This document shows positions 1 through 9,995 of a stretch of 64,000 nt of DNA, piece by piece (positions within the stretch are counted from its first letter, which is position 1; each line of letters opens with the position of its first letter). The stretch spans positions 62,001-126,000 of the forward strand of contig NZ_JALPRJ010000019.1 in the NCBI RefSeq assembly GCF_030464885.1, read 5' to 3'. The position numbers were made by a program, and so were the translations under genes. This DNA comes from Caballeronia sp. SEWSISQ10-4 2. Lineage in GTDB: Bacteria > Pseudomonadota > Gammaproteobacteria > Burkholderiales > Burkholderiaceae. The notes beneath the pieces were generated by a model. The model made no database searches and was not told where the DNA came from. It was given only the letters and a program-made list of their open reading frames with translations.

Positions 1-2
1 CC

Positions 3-143
3 GTGCGGCCTGGCGCCTGCTACTTCGCCCTTGAAACGCGTGGCGCCCTGTATGACCGCATGCTGCAGGCGCAATCGGCCATGATCTACGCCCCGTCCGG
101 TATCGACGACCTCAAACTCGACTTGATCGCGGTGACTTCATGA
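3..143 (+). CDS. tssK: T6SS baseplate protein TssK, C-terminal end (partial)
   Basis: This is the last 46 codons of a gene that begins before the window. The reading frame is open from base 3 and ends in a TGA that overlaps the ATG of the next gene (ATGA). The tail reads ALYDRMLQAQSAMIYAPSGID and then a short hydrophobic-acidic end, which fits the C-terminal domain of TssK, the trimeric baseplate subunit that connects the type VI sheath and baseplate to the TssJLM membrane complex. The translationally coupled tssL immediately downstream supports the call, since tssK-tssL is the usual order. Only the tail is visible, so the family call rests partly on context. Confidence 0.8.
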   Translation: MRPGACYFALETRGALYDRMLQAQSAMIYAPSGIDDLKLDLIAVTS

Positions 144-928
144 GCTACGCACCCTCTCTTTTCGGCGATGCCCCGCCCCAGCAAAGCAATCGGAACACCG
201 GCCCTGCTACTGCGTCGACGTATCAGATTCGTTCGCTGCTCGATCTGCTTTACGACGGTTTTTTCATGCTGTTCCTGCTCAAGAACGGTCGCGAGCCAGG
301 CGATGCCGCGAGCTTTCTTGCGCGCATCCAGGAGTTCCTGGGCGACTTCGACCGCGGCGCGAAAAAGCTGAATGTATCGGCCGACGACATGTTCGCCGCC
401 AAGTTCGCGTTTTGTGCGGCAGTCGACGAGTCCGTGCTCGCATCGGGTTTCAAGATTCGTGCGGAGTGGGAACGCAAGCCGCTGCAACTGACGTTGTTCG
501 GCGAGCAACTGGCAGGCGAGAAGTTCTTTCAGCATCTCGAAGAAGCGCGTGCGCAAGGCGCATCACGTCTGCAGTCGCTGGAGGTGTTCCATATGTGCCT
601 GCTCCTCGGCTTCCAGGGCAAGTACATGATGGAGGGACCGGAAAGGCTTGCGTATCTGACCGCCCGGGTCGGCGACGAGATCGCGCAAATGAAGGGCAAA
701 CGCGCGCCGTTCGCGCCGCACTGGCCGCTTCCGGACCAGATCGCGCACCGCTTGAAAAGCGAAGTGCCGTTGTGGGTGATTGCGTCGGTGTTTGCCTTGA
801 TCGGCGTGCTCGCGTTTGTCGGATTGAACTCGTATCTGAAGGACTCGACGCTGAAGGCCGTTGCGCCCTATTCCGAGATCGTGAAGGTGGGGCCGAAGTC
901 GGCGAATCTGACGATCTCGTTGCCTTAG
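140..928 (+). CDS. tssL: T6SS inner-membrane protein TssL (DotU/IcmH family)
   Basis: TssL is the cytoplasmic-facing part of the type VI membrane complex and works with TssM, TssJ and TssK to anchor the tail. The 262-residue protein has a DotU-type helical domain (about residues 30-185, with the family-like GFQGKY at 157-162). One transmembrane helix lies at about 210-232, near the C-terminus, as expected for a tail-anchored TssL. There is no C-terminal OmpA/peptidoglycan-binding domain, so this is the short form. The start overlaps the stop of tssK by four bases, indicating coupling. The following vgrG begins about 90 bases later with its own ribosome-binding site. Confidence 0.93.
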   Translation: MSYAPSLFGDAPPQQSNRNTGPATASTYQIRSLLDLLYDGFFMLFLLKNGREPGDAASFLARIQEFLGDFDRGAKKLNVSADDMFAAKFAFCAAVDESVLASGFKIRAEWERKPLQLTLFGEQLAGEKFFQHLEEARAQGASRLQSLEVFHMCLLLGFQGKYMMEGPERLAYLTARVGDEIAQMKGKRAPFAPHWPLPDQIAHRLKSEVPLWVIASVFALIGVLAFVGLNSYLKDSTLKAVAPYSEIVKVGPKSANLTISLP

Positions 929-1017
929 CCGGGTGTTGTTGATTGGGTGAATTTTAGTGTCGAACCGCGTAAGCGCAGCGCGATAAGCGACCCGCCAAAC
1001 GACACAGGAGAACGTCC

Positions 1018-3111
1018 ATGAGTTTTGCATCGAACGGAAGCGGCCTGCCGAACGGTGGCTCGTTGAGCGATATCGGCTCGCTTGCCGGTGTCGCGAGCCA
1101 GGTTGCGGGGTTGAGCGGGATGCCTGGCGCGGGCGTGGTGGGCGGAGCCGTCCGTGCGGTGCAACTGGCCCAGACAGGCGCTTCGCTGCTCGGGAAAACG
1201 CCCGCCTCCATTGCGGACGCGATCAACAGCGCGTCGGGCGCGCAGCCCAAACTCACGCAGGACAACCGCTTCGTTACCATGACGTCCCCGTTGGGACCGG
1301 ACGTGCTGCTCGTCAACGCTTTGGTCGTCGACGAATACGTGAGCCGGCTGCCGGAGATTCATCTCGATCTGCTGTCTCATCGAAACAATATCGACATAGA
1401 CAAGATCGTTGGGCAACCGGTTTCGATCACGCTCGATCCGCAAGCCGCCAACACCGTGCTGAGCGGGATCGTTGCGGCCTCGGATGCCGACCGGCGCCAT
1501 TTTCACGGCTACGCCGTGTCGTTCGGCAGAGTGGGCAATTCCGGAACGGTGACGCGCTATGAAATGACCGTCGTACCGTGGTTCTGGTTTCTGATCCGCT
1601 CGACCGATTGCCGTATTTTCCAGAACAAGACCGCACGGGATATTCTCACCGAGATCTTTACCGAACACGGTTTCAAGGACTACGAATTCAATCTCTCCGG
1701 GCAGCGCGCGCCGCTCGAGTATGTGGTGATGTACGGTGAATCGTATTTCAACTTCTGCACCCGGCTGATGGAGCAGGAAGGCATGTTCTGGACGTTCCGG
1801 TATGACAAGGACAAGCACGTCCTCGTTATCGGCGACAGCAACGACGCGTTCGCGCCAATCGCCAACCTCGACACCGTTCCGTATTTTGCGGATAGCACCG
1901 CGAGCGAGCACAACGGCATCGACCGCTGGGACGAAACGTTCAATTTCCGCGTGGGGAAGATCACCTTTCGCGACTTCAACTACAACACCCCTTCCACGCC
2001 GCTGATGCAGGTCGAAGTACCGACCATGCTGAAGACGCCGAATATCGGCAAGACCGAGCGTTACGAGTATCGCTCTCTCTACGATCATAGCGACGACGGT
2101 AATCGCTATGCGAGTTATGCGATGCAAGCCGAGGAAGCGCAGGCGCGCAGGTTCGATGGCAGTGGTTTTGCGTGGCGCATGACCACCGCCGGCCGTTTCA
2201 AGCTGACTAACCATAGCGTGTCGGCGTACAACAACAAGGAGTTCGCGATCCTGCACGTGCGTCACCACGCCGTGAACGATTATTCACGCGATGAAGCGAA
2301 GCTGCCGTATCGCAATTCGTTCACCTGCCTGCCGATCGACGTTCCGTTCCGGCCCGAGCGCCGCACGCCCAAACCGTTCATGCATGGCACGCAGGCCGCG
2401 GTCGTGGTCGGTCCCAAGGGCGAGGAAATTTATACGGACGGCAGCCGCGTGAAGGTCCATTTCTATTGGGACCGTCGTGGAAAATTGGATGGATCGGACA
2501 CCATCTGGGTACGGGTATCGCAGCCTTGGGCAGGCGCTGGATGGGGAGGCAGCGCCATTCCACGCATCGGCCAGGAAGTGATTGTCGCGTTCAACGAGGG
2601 CGACCCTGACAACCCCGTCATTGTCGGCCGGGTGTTCAACGGAGAGGCGGCGAATCCCTACCACGGCAGCACCGGCCAGACGATGGGCATTCGCAGTCAG
2701 ACGCACAAGGGGCAAGGCTCCAATGAATTGCGCTTCTCGGACGTGAACGGTGCGCAGGAATTCTTCATGCATGCGCAGAAGGACATGAATACCGTTGTTG
2801 AAAACGCGCAGACGACGCAGGTGCTCAAGGGCGACCGGAGTATTACCGTCGCCAAGGGGAACCACGAGACGACCGTGTCGATCGGAAACCTGGACGATAC
2901 GGTGAGCGAGGGCAATGCGACTCATAAGACGCCAGTAGGAATCCATACTATCGAGACGAAGGAGTTGTGGATCAAGGTGGGCGGCGAAGGCGGCACGAAG
3001 ATTCATATGACTGCGGACGCGATCGATTTATACAAAGGCGCATCCGTGATCCATCTCGATGGCTCGGAGATCACGATCAAGGCGACTACCGTCAATATCA
3101 ACCCCGACTAA
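1018..3111 (+). CDS. vgrG: T6SS spike protein VgrG
   Basis: VgrG trimers form the puncturing spike and carry effectors. The 697-residue protein has the gp27/gp5-like VgrG core from about residue 84 (NRFVTMTSPLG), then an OB-fold gp5-type region rich in WVRVSQPWAGAGWG and PRIGQEVIVAFNEGDPDNP (about 490-540), and a beta-prism C-terminus that ends without any added toxin domain. AGGAG at 1006-1010 precedes the ATG. An 80-residue Gly/Ala/Ser-rich extension precedes the usual VgrG start, and no better internal start is evident. It is followed by a chaperone gene and a PAAR-Rhs effector, so it most likely delivers that Rhs protein. Confidence 0.95.
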   Translation: MSFASNGSGLPNGGSLSDIGSLAGVASQVAGLSGMPGAGVVGGAVRAVQLAQTGASLLGKTPASIADAINSASGAQPKLTQDNRFVTMTSPLGPDVLLVNALVVDEYVSRLPEIHLDLLSHRNNIDIDKIVGQPVSITLDPQAANTVLSGIVAASDADRRHFHGYAVSFGRVGNSGTVTRYEMTVVPWFWFLIRSTDCRIFQNKTARDILTEIFTEHGFKDYEFNLSGQRAPLEYVVMYGESYFNFCTRLMEQEGMFWTFRYDKDKHVLVIGDSNDAFAPIANLDTVPYFADSTASEHNGIDRWDETFNFRVGKITFRDFNYNTPSTPLMQVEVPTMLKTPNIGKTERYEYRSLYDHSDDGNRYASYAMQAEEAQARRFDGSGFAWRMTTAGRFKLTNHSVSAYNNKEFAILHVRHHAVNDYSRDEAKLPYRNSFTCLPIDVPFRPERRTPKPFMHGTQAAVVVGPKGEEIYTDGSRVKVHFYWDRRGKLDGSDTIWVRVSQPWAGAGWGGSAIPRIGQEVIVAFNEGDPDNPVIVGRVFNGEAANPYHGSTGQTMGIRSQTHKGQGSNELRFSDVNGAQEFFMHAQKDMNTVVENAQTTQVLKGDRSITVAKGNHETTVSIGNLDDTVSEGNATHKTPVGIHTIETKELWIKVGGEGGTKIHMTADAIDLYKGASVIHLDGSEITIKATTVNINPD

Positions 3112-3144
3112 AGTCGACCTGCCCAGCTACCGGACAGCAACTCC

Positions 3145-3630
3145 ATGACCGTTGACACCCGCACGCCTTCAGGGCGCATCCATTTTCACGAAGGCAGCAT
3201 CGTTCTGCCGGCGAGCTTCGAGGACCGCACCACGAACATCTTCGTGCCGGCCGACATAACGAGCAATCCCAATCTGAGCATTGCACGCGACTGGCTGGTA
3301 GAGGGCGAGTCCCTGTCTACCTATATCGACCGGCAGCTTGCACAACTGAAGGGACGCATGCCGGGGCACAAGCTGCTGTCGCGGCAAACTGAGCAACTTG
3401 GGCAAGGCGACGTGCTCGTAGGCGAACGCATTGACGCGTCCTACAAGAACAACGGCCGTCATGTGCACCAGCGGCAAGCGGCTTTTCTCATTGCACCGCT
3501 ACGTGCGCTGATCCTGACCGCTGCCAGCCCGAAGTCTTTCGACGATGCATTTCACGCGCTGTGGCGTGAGTGGCTGGATGGCTACAGACCAGCTAAAGCC
3601 GATGACCTCCCCCAACCCGCGGCTGACTGA
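3145..3630 (+). CDS. EagR-type T6SS effector chaperone (DcrB/DUF1795 family)
   Basis: The 161-residue protein has the DcrB/PsbP-like fold signature of EagR chaperones: an N-terminal beta region with GSIVLPASFEDRTTNIF, then NLSIARDWL and LSTYIDRQLAQL helices, and a C-terminal FDDAFHALWREWL. EagR proteins are known to bind the N-terminal transmembrane segments of prePAAR effectors and load them onto VgrG. Its position between vgrG and a PAAR-Rhs gene with hydrophobic N-terminal segments, 12 bases before the effector start, fits that role exactly. The likely partner is therefore the Rhs protein just downstream. Confidence 0.87.
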   Translation: MTVDTRTPSGRIHFHEGSIVLPASFEDRTTNIFVPADITSNPNLSIARDWLVEGESLSTYIDRQLAQLKGRMPGHKLLSRQTEQLGQGDVLVGERIDASYKNNGRHVHQRQAAFLIAPLRALILTAASPKSFDDAFHALWREWLDGYRPAKADDLPQPAAD

Positions 3631-3642
3631 CGGCTAGATCCC

Positions 3643-6600
3643 ATGTACGAAGCAGCACGGCTCACCGATCCTATCGCCCACACCAGCGCGCTGACTGGAT
3701 TCCTGATCGGCGCGGTTATCGGCGTCGCTCTTATTGCTGCAGTAGCGTTTGCCACCTTCACCTGCGGCTTTGGTGTCGCCCTGTTGGCGGGTCTTGCTGC
3801 CGGAGTAGGCGCCAGCGGAATCCTGGCGTTAGGTGAGGCCATAGGCAAGATGTGCTCCTCACCGTCCGGTGCCATAGCCTCGGGATCGTCCAACGTTTTC
3901 ATCAACAGCCGGGCCGCCGCTTTCGCGACGGCAAGCACAGTCGAGTGCAGCAAGCACAACCCCACGCCGCTCGTTGCCGAGGGGTCCTCCAGCGTCTTTA
4001 TCAACGGCAAGCCTGCCTCTCGCAAGAAGGACGCGATCACGTGCGGCGCGAAGATTGACGACGGCTCGTCCAATACCTTCATCGGTGGCGGGACGGTGCG
4101 CTATTTGCCGGTGGACGATGAAGTGCCCCCGTGGCTGCGCACCACCGTGGACTGGGCGTTTGCGCTTGCGGGCCTCGTCGGCGGACTCGCAGGCATGATC
4201 AGGGAAGCCGGTGGCCTCTCGGCAGCTCTACTGCCCTGCGCCGCCAAATTCATCGGCGGCTTCATGATCGGTGAGGCGGTGGGACGCTATGTAGCAGCGC
4301 CCGTGGTCAGTCGCGTGATGGGCGGTCTGTTCGGTCATCCGGTGGACGTGACCACCGGTCGCAAGGTACTGCTTCCTCAAAACGAAACCGATTTCGTGAT
4401 GCCGAGCCCGCTGCCCGTCGTCTGCGAGCGCTTCTACGCAAGCAATCTGACTGACGAAGGAACGCTTGGCCGAGGCTGGGTGCTGCCCTGGGAAATTCGG
4501 CTGCAGGCGCGCGACGGCCACCTCTGGTACACCGACGCGCAAGGCCGCGAAAGCGGTTTCCCGTTGCTTGCGCCGGGCCGAACGGCATTTAGTGAAACCG
4601 AGCAGCGTTATCTGGCATGTATGCCGGACGGCCGATATATCGTCTACGACCTGAGCGAGACCTACTACGACTTCGGCGTCGTGGATACCACGACTGAACG
4701 TATCGCATGGCTGCGGCGTATCGAGGATCAGGCCGGTCAGTGGCAATGCTTTGAAAGGGACAGCCAGGGCCGTGTGCGCGAGATCATCACGAGCGGGGAC
4801 CTGCAGTTGCAACTCGACTACGAGCCGATCCACGGGCAGCTCGCTACAATCTCGACCGTCGCGACTGTAGCGAACGTGCGCAAGGACGTGCCCAGCACGC
4901 TCGTTGCTTACGACTACGACGAGCTCGGTCAGCTTGTATCCGTCACCGATGCCAACGGCGCCGTGGTGCGTCGATTCAGCTATGGCGACGGCCTGATGAC
5001 GAGCCATGCCAACGCGCTCGGTTTCACCTGCAGCTATCAGTGGGCCGAGATCGCGGGTCAACCCAGAGTTGTCGCAACCGCTTCCAGCGACGGCGAGCAT
5101 TGGACCTTCGGTTATGACCTGGAGCAGTGCGAAAGCTGGATCCACGGCACGAACGGCTGCACGGCACGGTGGCGCTATGACAACCGCTTTCAGATCGTCG
5201 AATGCACGGACCTCGACGGCGGCCACTACTTAATTGAAAACAACGCGGCCGGCATGCCAACCGCGGTGCATTTGCCGGGCGATCGCCAGATTGCTTTCGT
5301 TTATGACGAAGCCGGACGCATCATTGCGGAGACTGATCCGCTCCAGCGCACGACCACGATCCGGTACCACGGCAACAGCCTGCGCACGAGCGAACTCGTA
5401 CTGCCCGACGGCGGGGTCTGGCAGGCCGAATACGACTTGCAGGGCCGGCTGCTAAGGACCCGCGATCCGCTTGGACGCATCGAGCGCTACGTCTATCCAG
5501 AGGGTTTGACCGCGTTGCCCGCGACGCACGTCGACGCGCGCGGCGGAAGCAAGACCCTGGAATGGAACCGGCTTGGGCAGTTGCACGCCTACACAGACTG
5601 CTCAGACAAAACCACGCGCTATGAATACAACGACGACGGGCAACTCGTCGCGGTGATAAATGCACTTGGAGAGCGCGTACGCTACACGCGACGGCCCACC
5701 GGCGAGCCGCTGCTCGTCGAACTGCCGGACGGTAGCCGTGAGGCATTTGAGTACGACGCGGCGGGACTCCTGCTGCGGCATGCCGGTCTTGGTGGACTCA
5801 CCCGTCGCTGGGAGCGCAATGCACGCGGACAGGCTGTCGAAACCATCGACCCGGCCGAACGCCGGCTGCGTTACCGCTACGACGTAGAAGGTCGATTGCA
5901 GGAACTAACCAGTGACAATGGCGCGCGCTATGCGTTCGGATACGACGCCGGTGGACGCTTATTGCACGAAACACGGCCGGACGGCATCGTGCGCTGTTTC
6001 GAGTATGGTGCGGCCGGCGAATTGCTGACGATCGAGACCGTAGGCACGTCCGATATGTCGCCATCCGGTAAGACGGCGAACGGCGCGGCTCAAGCGCCTG
6101 AGGCGCCCAGACGGAGCACCCGTTTCGAGCGCGACAAGATGGGCAATTTACTCGCGCAGAGCACGCTGACCGAGGTCACACACTACGAGCGGGATAAGGG
6201 CGACCGCCTGCTAAAGGTCGAGCGAATTCCAACGGATCTCGGCGTTGCGCTGGGTGTCGAAGCGGACACGGTGCGTTTCGAGTACGACAAGGCCGGTCGT
6301 CTCGTGACCGAGCATGGCGTCAATGGCAGCGTTGGTTATACGCTCGATGAACTCGACAATATAGCAACTCTTGCCCTGCCCCACGGCCAGCCGATCGAGA
6401 TGCTGCGCTACGGCTCGGGCCATGTGCACCAGATCAGCAGCGGCACGCAGCTCGTGAGCGACTTCGAACGCGATGATCTGCATCGCGAAGTAATGCACAC
6501 GCAGGGACGACTCACCCATCGCACCGGTTACGACGCGCTCGGCCGCAAGCTATGGGAATCAGCTGGAATGGCGAACGAGGCAAGCGGTCCGGTGCGCGGG

Positions 6601-7929
6601 CGGCTATGGCGCAGCTATCGTTACCACCCGGGCGGAGAGCTCGCCGAACAGAATGACAGCTTGCGTGGCAGCACGCAGTATCGGTACGACCCGGCGGGAC
6701 AACTGCTGCTGCAGACGCGGCTGTCGGACAACAGTCAGGAACAGTTTGCCTGGGATGCGGCAGGCAATCTGCTTGACGAGATTCAGCGCAAGAGCCGTGG
6801 CAGCGTTGAAGGCAACCGGCTACGCATGTGGCAGGACCTGCGGTTTGAATACGACACGTGGGGCAATCTCATCACCAAACGCAAGGGCGCAAATCAGGTC
6901 CAGCGTTTTACCTACGATGCTCAGGATCGGCTGCTCGCGGTCAGGACCGAGAATGCGCGGGGTGTGGTCGACGCGCGCTTTCAGTACGATCCGCTCGGAC
7001 GGCGTACCGCGAAGATCGACACCCATAGTGAGGCGATAGGTTCAAGGCGGCATGTGGAGCGCAAGCGTTTCGTCTGGCAGGGTCTGCGGATGGTGCAGGA
7101 GTTGCGCGAAACCGGTGTCAGCAGCTATGTGTATAGCCCGGAGGCCGCTTATACGCCGCTTGCGCGGCTCGATACGGTGATCGGTGAGGCGTTGGCAGTG
7201 GCGACCATCGAGACAGCGCGGCGTGGCGCACGGGTTTACCACTTTCATACCGATCTGGTCGGCGCGCCGCTTGAAGTGACCGATGACGCTGGTGAACTGG
7301 CGTGGGCGGGTCGTTATAAGGCTTGGGGGAAGGTCGAGCATGGTGAGGATCAGGTTGCCATCGCTCGGATTGAACAGCCGCTGCGCTATGCCGGACAATA
7401 TGCCGATGATAGCACCGGGCTTCACTACAATACTTTTCGGTACTACGATCCGGATGTCGGGCGGTTTGTTAACCAGGATCCGATCGGGCTTGCGGGTGGG
7501 GTGAATCTTTATGCTTATGCGCCGAATCCGACTACGTGGGTTGATCCGTTGGGATGGGCGTATCAGGGCGTGGATTTCACCGGCAGCCCCGATCTGTTCC
7601 CTGTTACCGAGGGTCAAGCGAACATCGTACAGATCACAATGCAGGGATCTCGATCCAGAGACTTTGTCCAGGCATTCAAAGAAGCAAATATTTCAAAGGC
7701 GGACGCATCAGGATATACATGGCACCATCTGGATGATTTCAATCCCGAGACGGGGCAGACCACAATGCAGCTTGTCAAGACTCAAGCACATATTGACTCG
7801 TTCCCTCATGCTGGATCTGCAGATCAATTTGCGAAGCACTTTGGTGTGAACTACGACTCCCAAGAGGCGGTCCAGGCCGCCCAGAAACAGGGGTGGCTGA
7901 AAGGGCGCACCCCCAAGGCCGGATGTTAA
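3643..7929 (+). CDS. PAAR-Rhs T6SS effector with WHH-type nuclease tip
   Basis: This 1428-residue polymorphic toxin begins with a prePAAR motif ([10 protein letters not shown], residues 4-13), a hydrophobic segment (about 18-60), a PAAR domain (about 66-155) and a second hydrophobic region (about 165-225), the layout of class II prePAAR effectors. Next come many YD/Rhs repeats and the core end [20 protein letters not shown]...WVDPLGW, where Rhs proteins self-cleave. The last 123 residues (about 1306-1428) are the toxin: [10 protein letters not shown] (W1360-H1362), then [19 protein letters not shown], a pattern of the HNH/EndoVII nuclease family with a conserved WHH. It should therefore cut DNA or RNA in a rival cell. 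The tip is visibly less GC-rich than the Rhs core, as for exchanged tips. The immunity gene follows 10 bases later. Confidence 0.94.
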   Translation: MYEAARLTDPIAHTSALTGFLIGAVIGVALIAAVAFATFTCGFGVALLAGLAAGVGASGILALGEAIGKMCSSPSGAIASGSSNVFINSRAAAFATASTVECSKHNPTPLVAEGSSSVFINGKPASRKKDAITCGAKIDDGSSNTFIGGGTVRYLPVDDEVPPWLRTTVDWAFALAGLVGGLAGMIREAGGLSAALLPCAAKFIGGFMIGEAVGRYVAAPVVSRVMGGLFGHPVDVTTGRKVLLPQNETDFVMPSPLPVVCERFYASNLTDEGTLGRGWVLPWEIRLQARDGHLWYTDAQGRESGFPLLAPGRTAFSETEQRYLACMPDGRYIVYDLSETYYDFGVVDTTTERIAWLRRIEDQAGQWQCFERDSQGRVREIITSGDLQLQLDYEPIHGQLATISTVATVANVRKDVPSTLVAYDYDELGQLVSVTDANGAVVRRFSYGDGLMTSHANALGFTCSYQWAEIAGQPRVVATASSDGEHWTFGYDLEQCESWIHGTNGCTARWRYDNRFQIVECTDLDGGHYLIENNAAGMPTAVHLPGDRQIAFVYDEAGRIIAETDPLQRTTTIRYHGNSLRTSELVLPDGGVWQAEYDLQGRLLRTRDPLGRIERYVYPEGLTALPATHVDARGGSKTLEWNRLGQLHAYTDCSDKTTRYEYNDDGQLVAVINALGERVRYTRRPTGEPLLVELPDGSREAFEYDAAGLLLRHAGLGGLTRRWERNARGQAVETIDPAERRLRYRYDVEGRLQELTSDNGARYAFGYDAGGRLLHETRPDGIVRCFEYGAAGELLTIETVGTSDMSPSGKTANGAAQAPEAPRRSTRFERDKMGNLLAQSTLTEVTHYERDKGDRLLKVERIPTDLGVALGVEADTVRFEYDKAGRLVTEHGVNGSVGYTLDELDNIATLALPHGQPIEMLRYGSGHVHQISSGTQLVSDFERDDLHREVMHTQGRLTHRTGYDALGRKLWESAGMANEASGPVRGRLWRSYRYHPGGELAEQNDSLRGSTQYRYDPAGQLLLQTRLSDNSQEQFAWDAAGNLLDEIQRKSRGSVEGNRLRMWQDLRFEYDTWGNLITKRKGANQVQRFTYDAQDRLLAVRTENARGVVDARFQYDPLGRRTAKIDTHSEAIGSRRHVERKRFVWQGLRMVQELRETGVSSYVYSPEAAYTPLARLDTVIGEALAVATIETARRGARVYHFHTDLVGAPLEVTDDAGELAWAGRYKAWGKVEHGEDQVAIARIEQPLRYAGQYADDSTGLHYNTFRYYDPDVGRFVNQDPIGLAGGVNLYAYAPNPTTWVDPLGWAYQGVDFTGSPDLFPVTEGQANIVQITMQGSRSRDFVQAFKEANISKADASGYTWHHLDDFNPETGQTTMQLVKTQAHIDSFPHAGSADQFAKHFGVNYDSQEAVQAAQKQGWLKGRTPKAGC

Positions 7930-7939
7930 AGGAGCTGAG

Positions 7940-8434
7940 ATGAAACAGAATGAATTTTCGAAGTGCGGGCACGCCTTAAGTGCAAGCGACATTTCAGCTT
8001 TCGAGGGCAGTGTCGCGGTACAACTGCCCGATGCATTCAAGGCGCATTACCTGAAGTTCAATGGCGGCATGCCGACGCTCGACTGGTTTCCGATGAAAGA
8101 TGACTGGGAGCCGATATGGATCCACGAATTTCTTCCCATTGCCCCAAGGGACCGTGTTCCCAATAGTGCATCGGGCAGCACCATTCAAAGTGTGTACGCA
8201 AGCAGTGCTGGTAAGAGTGGATTTTCTAAGTCGTCTGTCCCCTTTGCGATCGATCCAGGAGGCAACCTTCTCTGCCTAAGTTTAGCTGATGGTTCGGTGC
8301 ATTACTGGTTGCATGATGTCTTTGATGAAACCCTAACAGAAGCAGAGAACCGTCGAAAGGCAACTCGCCAGCTAACCGATTCGTTCGAACAGTTTATGGA
8401 TTTGCTTGTCACGGAAGATGATGCCTTTAGTTAG
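7940..8434 (+). CDS. SMI1/KNR4-family immunity protein
   Basis: The 164-residue protein has SMI1/KNR4 features: SDISAFEGSVAVQLPDAFKAHYL with a following FNGGMP near the N-terminus, a central FLPI stretch, and VPFAIDPGGNLLCLSL in the C-terminal half. SMI1/KNR4 proteins are common immunity proteins in bacterial toxin loci. It lies 10 bases after the Rhs nuclease tip, with AAGGAG before the ATG, so it most likely neutralises that WHH nuclease in the producer. Like the tip, it is lower in GC than the surrounding genes, which suggests the pair arrived together. Direct binding is inferred from position. Confidence 0.85.
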   Translation: MKQNEFSKCGHALSASDISAFEGSVAVQLPDAFKAHYLKFNGGMPTLDWFPMKDDWEPIWIHEFLPIAPRDRVPNSASGSTIQSVYASSAGKSGFSKSSVPFAIDPGGNLLCLSLADGSVHYWLHDVFDETLTEAENRRKATRQLTDSFEQFMDLLVTEDDAFS

Positions 8435-8445
8435 GTAAACTCCAG

Positions 8446-8866
8446 GTGGTTCGTCGCAATACTTGGCTTGTCGGCATGCCGCTTGAGGTGACCGATGACG
8501 CTAGACGGAGGGCCGGTACTCGGCGTGTGGCAAGGTTGCGCACGGCGAGGACCAGTTGTTTATACCACGAACCGAACAGCCGCTACGCTATGCTGGGCAA
8601 TACGCCGACCATGACGCGGGGCTTCATACAATATCTTCCGGTACTACGATCCGGATGTCGGGCGGCTTGTTAACCAGGATCCGATCGGGCTTGCGGTTGG
8701 CGTGAATCTTTATGCTTGTGCGCCTAAGCGGACTGTGCGGTCAGATCCCCTCGGCTGGATGCCGCGGGCCTGGAATCCGCGCGGCATGAGCCACCACTTG
8801 GTCCCAAGGGAAAAAACGAACAGCATTGGCTTGGATGAACTCCAAACACTAACCTCCTCCCACCAC
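8446..8866 (+). pseudogene. displaced rhs core/tip remnant
   Basis: This stretch repeats the end of the intact rhs gene in degraded form. Bases near 8470-8505 parallel the [12 protein letters not shown] region, and bases 8636-8760 encode [19 protein letters not shown], then a diverged NLYACAP and DPLGW. Compared with the intact copy around 7246-7560, reading frames are broken between these blocks: a one-base deletion lies just before FRYYDP (near 8625-8636) and further loss lies upstream. After DPLGW it continues into a different tip (MPRAWNPRGMSHHLVPRE) that runs out at about 8866, where the convergent lacI-type gene ends. It fits an older toxin tip displaced by the present WHH tip and now decaying. 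Confidence 0.8.
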
Positions 8867-9910
8867 TCAAGCGCTATCCCTATCAATAATCGTAAAGCCC
8901 GTATCCAGACGCACCGGATAATCCTTCGCCCTATCGCCACTAGCGAACCGCTCCAGCAACGCCTGAGCCGTACGCGCACCAATGGCGGCACCATCGACAC
9001 GCACAGTCGACAACGCTGGATAAACATGTGCCGCCATACTCAAGTCGCCAAACCCCATCACGGCCAGATCCTGAGGCACCTTCAATCCACGGCTTGCGGC
9101 TTCCGCGAGCACTCCTTGCGCGAGCGTATCCGAGCTGCAAACAATAATCTCCGGCGTACCTCCCTCCAACACCGCCGACGCTCCTTCGCGCCCCACTTGC
9201 ACCGTCGCTGGAGCCTGACGTATTTCAAAAGGAACGTTGTCAATATCGTGGCGCTGCAGTTCGTAAATAAAGCTGTTGGCACGGCGAAGCGCACGAGGAT
9301 CGTCGACCGTCAAAACGCCAAACCGTCGATAGCCCTTTTTAACCAGATGCCGTGCAAGCTCCTCCCCAAGCTTCTCGTGTGAGAAACCAATCACCATATC
9401 GATCGGGGTATCGGTCAGATCCCATATCTCGACGACAGGAATCTTCGCCCGGGTCAGCCGTTCGACAGTGACATCCGTGTGATCGGTACCCGCAAGGACG
9501 ACCCCATCCGGCCGGCGCCCCAGAATGGCCTCGACGAGCTCTTCCTCGCGCTGCGCCGAATAGCCCGTCAGTCCGAGCAAGGTTTGATATCGCGCGGCCG
9601 TCAATCCGTCCATCAACGCCTGGACGGTATCTGCGAAGACGGAACTGGCAATGGTAGGCAACAGAACAGCGACCAGATTGCTCTTACTGCTCGCGAGCCC
9701 CCCAGCCAGCATGTTCGGCACGTAGCCGGTGGTACGAACTGCATCGAGCACCTTCTTCTGCGTCGCGCTGCGGACAAGTTCGGGCCGATGCAAGGCGCGG
9801 GACACCGTCATCGGCGCGACGCCGGCAACGCGGGCAACGTCGATCAGGGTCACACTCTCAGCAGGACCATCAACTACATCGCCCTGCTTGCGTTCGTCAG
9901 TTTCTTCCAT
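8867..9910 (-). CDS. LacI/GntR-gluconate-type transcriptional regulator
   Basis: The 347-residue protein has an N-terminal LacI helix-turn-helix (TLIDVARVAGVAPMTVSRAL) followed by a periplasmic-binding-protein-like sensor domain with VAVLLPTIASSVFADTVQ and PQDLAVMGFGD, and ends DTGFTIIDRDSA. It most resembles the gluconate-repressor branch of the LacI family. The ATG at 9910 is chosen because AGAGG lies just upstream; a longer frame extends to 9979. It lies 85 bases downstream of garD on the same strand, so it probably controls the aldarate genes, sensing a sugar acid. The target is inferred. It faces the rhs remnant tail to tail. Confidence 0.88.
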   Translation of the reverse strand: MEETDERKQGDVVDGPAESVTLIDVARVAGVAPMTVSRALHRPELVRSATQKKVLDAVRTTGYVPNMLAGGLASSKSNLVAVLLPTIASSVFADTVQALMDGLTAARYQTLLGLTGYSAQREEELVEAILGRRPDGVVLAGTDHTDVTVERLTRAKIPVVEIWDLTDTPIDMVIGFSHEKLGEELARHLVKKGYRRFGVLTVDDPRALRRANSFIYELQRHDIDNVPFEIRQAPATVQVGREGASAVLEGGTPEIIVCSSDTLAQGVLAEAASRGLKVPQDLAVMGFGDLSMAAHVYPALSTVRVDGAAIGARTAQALLERFASGDRAKDYPVRLDTGFTIIDRDSA

Positions 9911-9995
9911 CGCGACCTCTTCGATAACGCCGGCGAGTTTAACGTCCGCCGTCGCTACCCCAGCGATTCCCGGACACAACCATCAGCCGACACCA

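Noticed and set aside
925-2268. 447-codon open frame antisense to vgrG
   Set aside because: It is a shadow of the high-GC vgrG codons, rich in Arg/His with no family motif.
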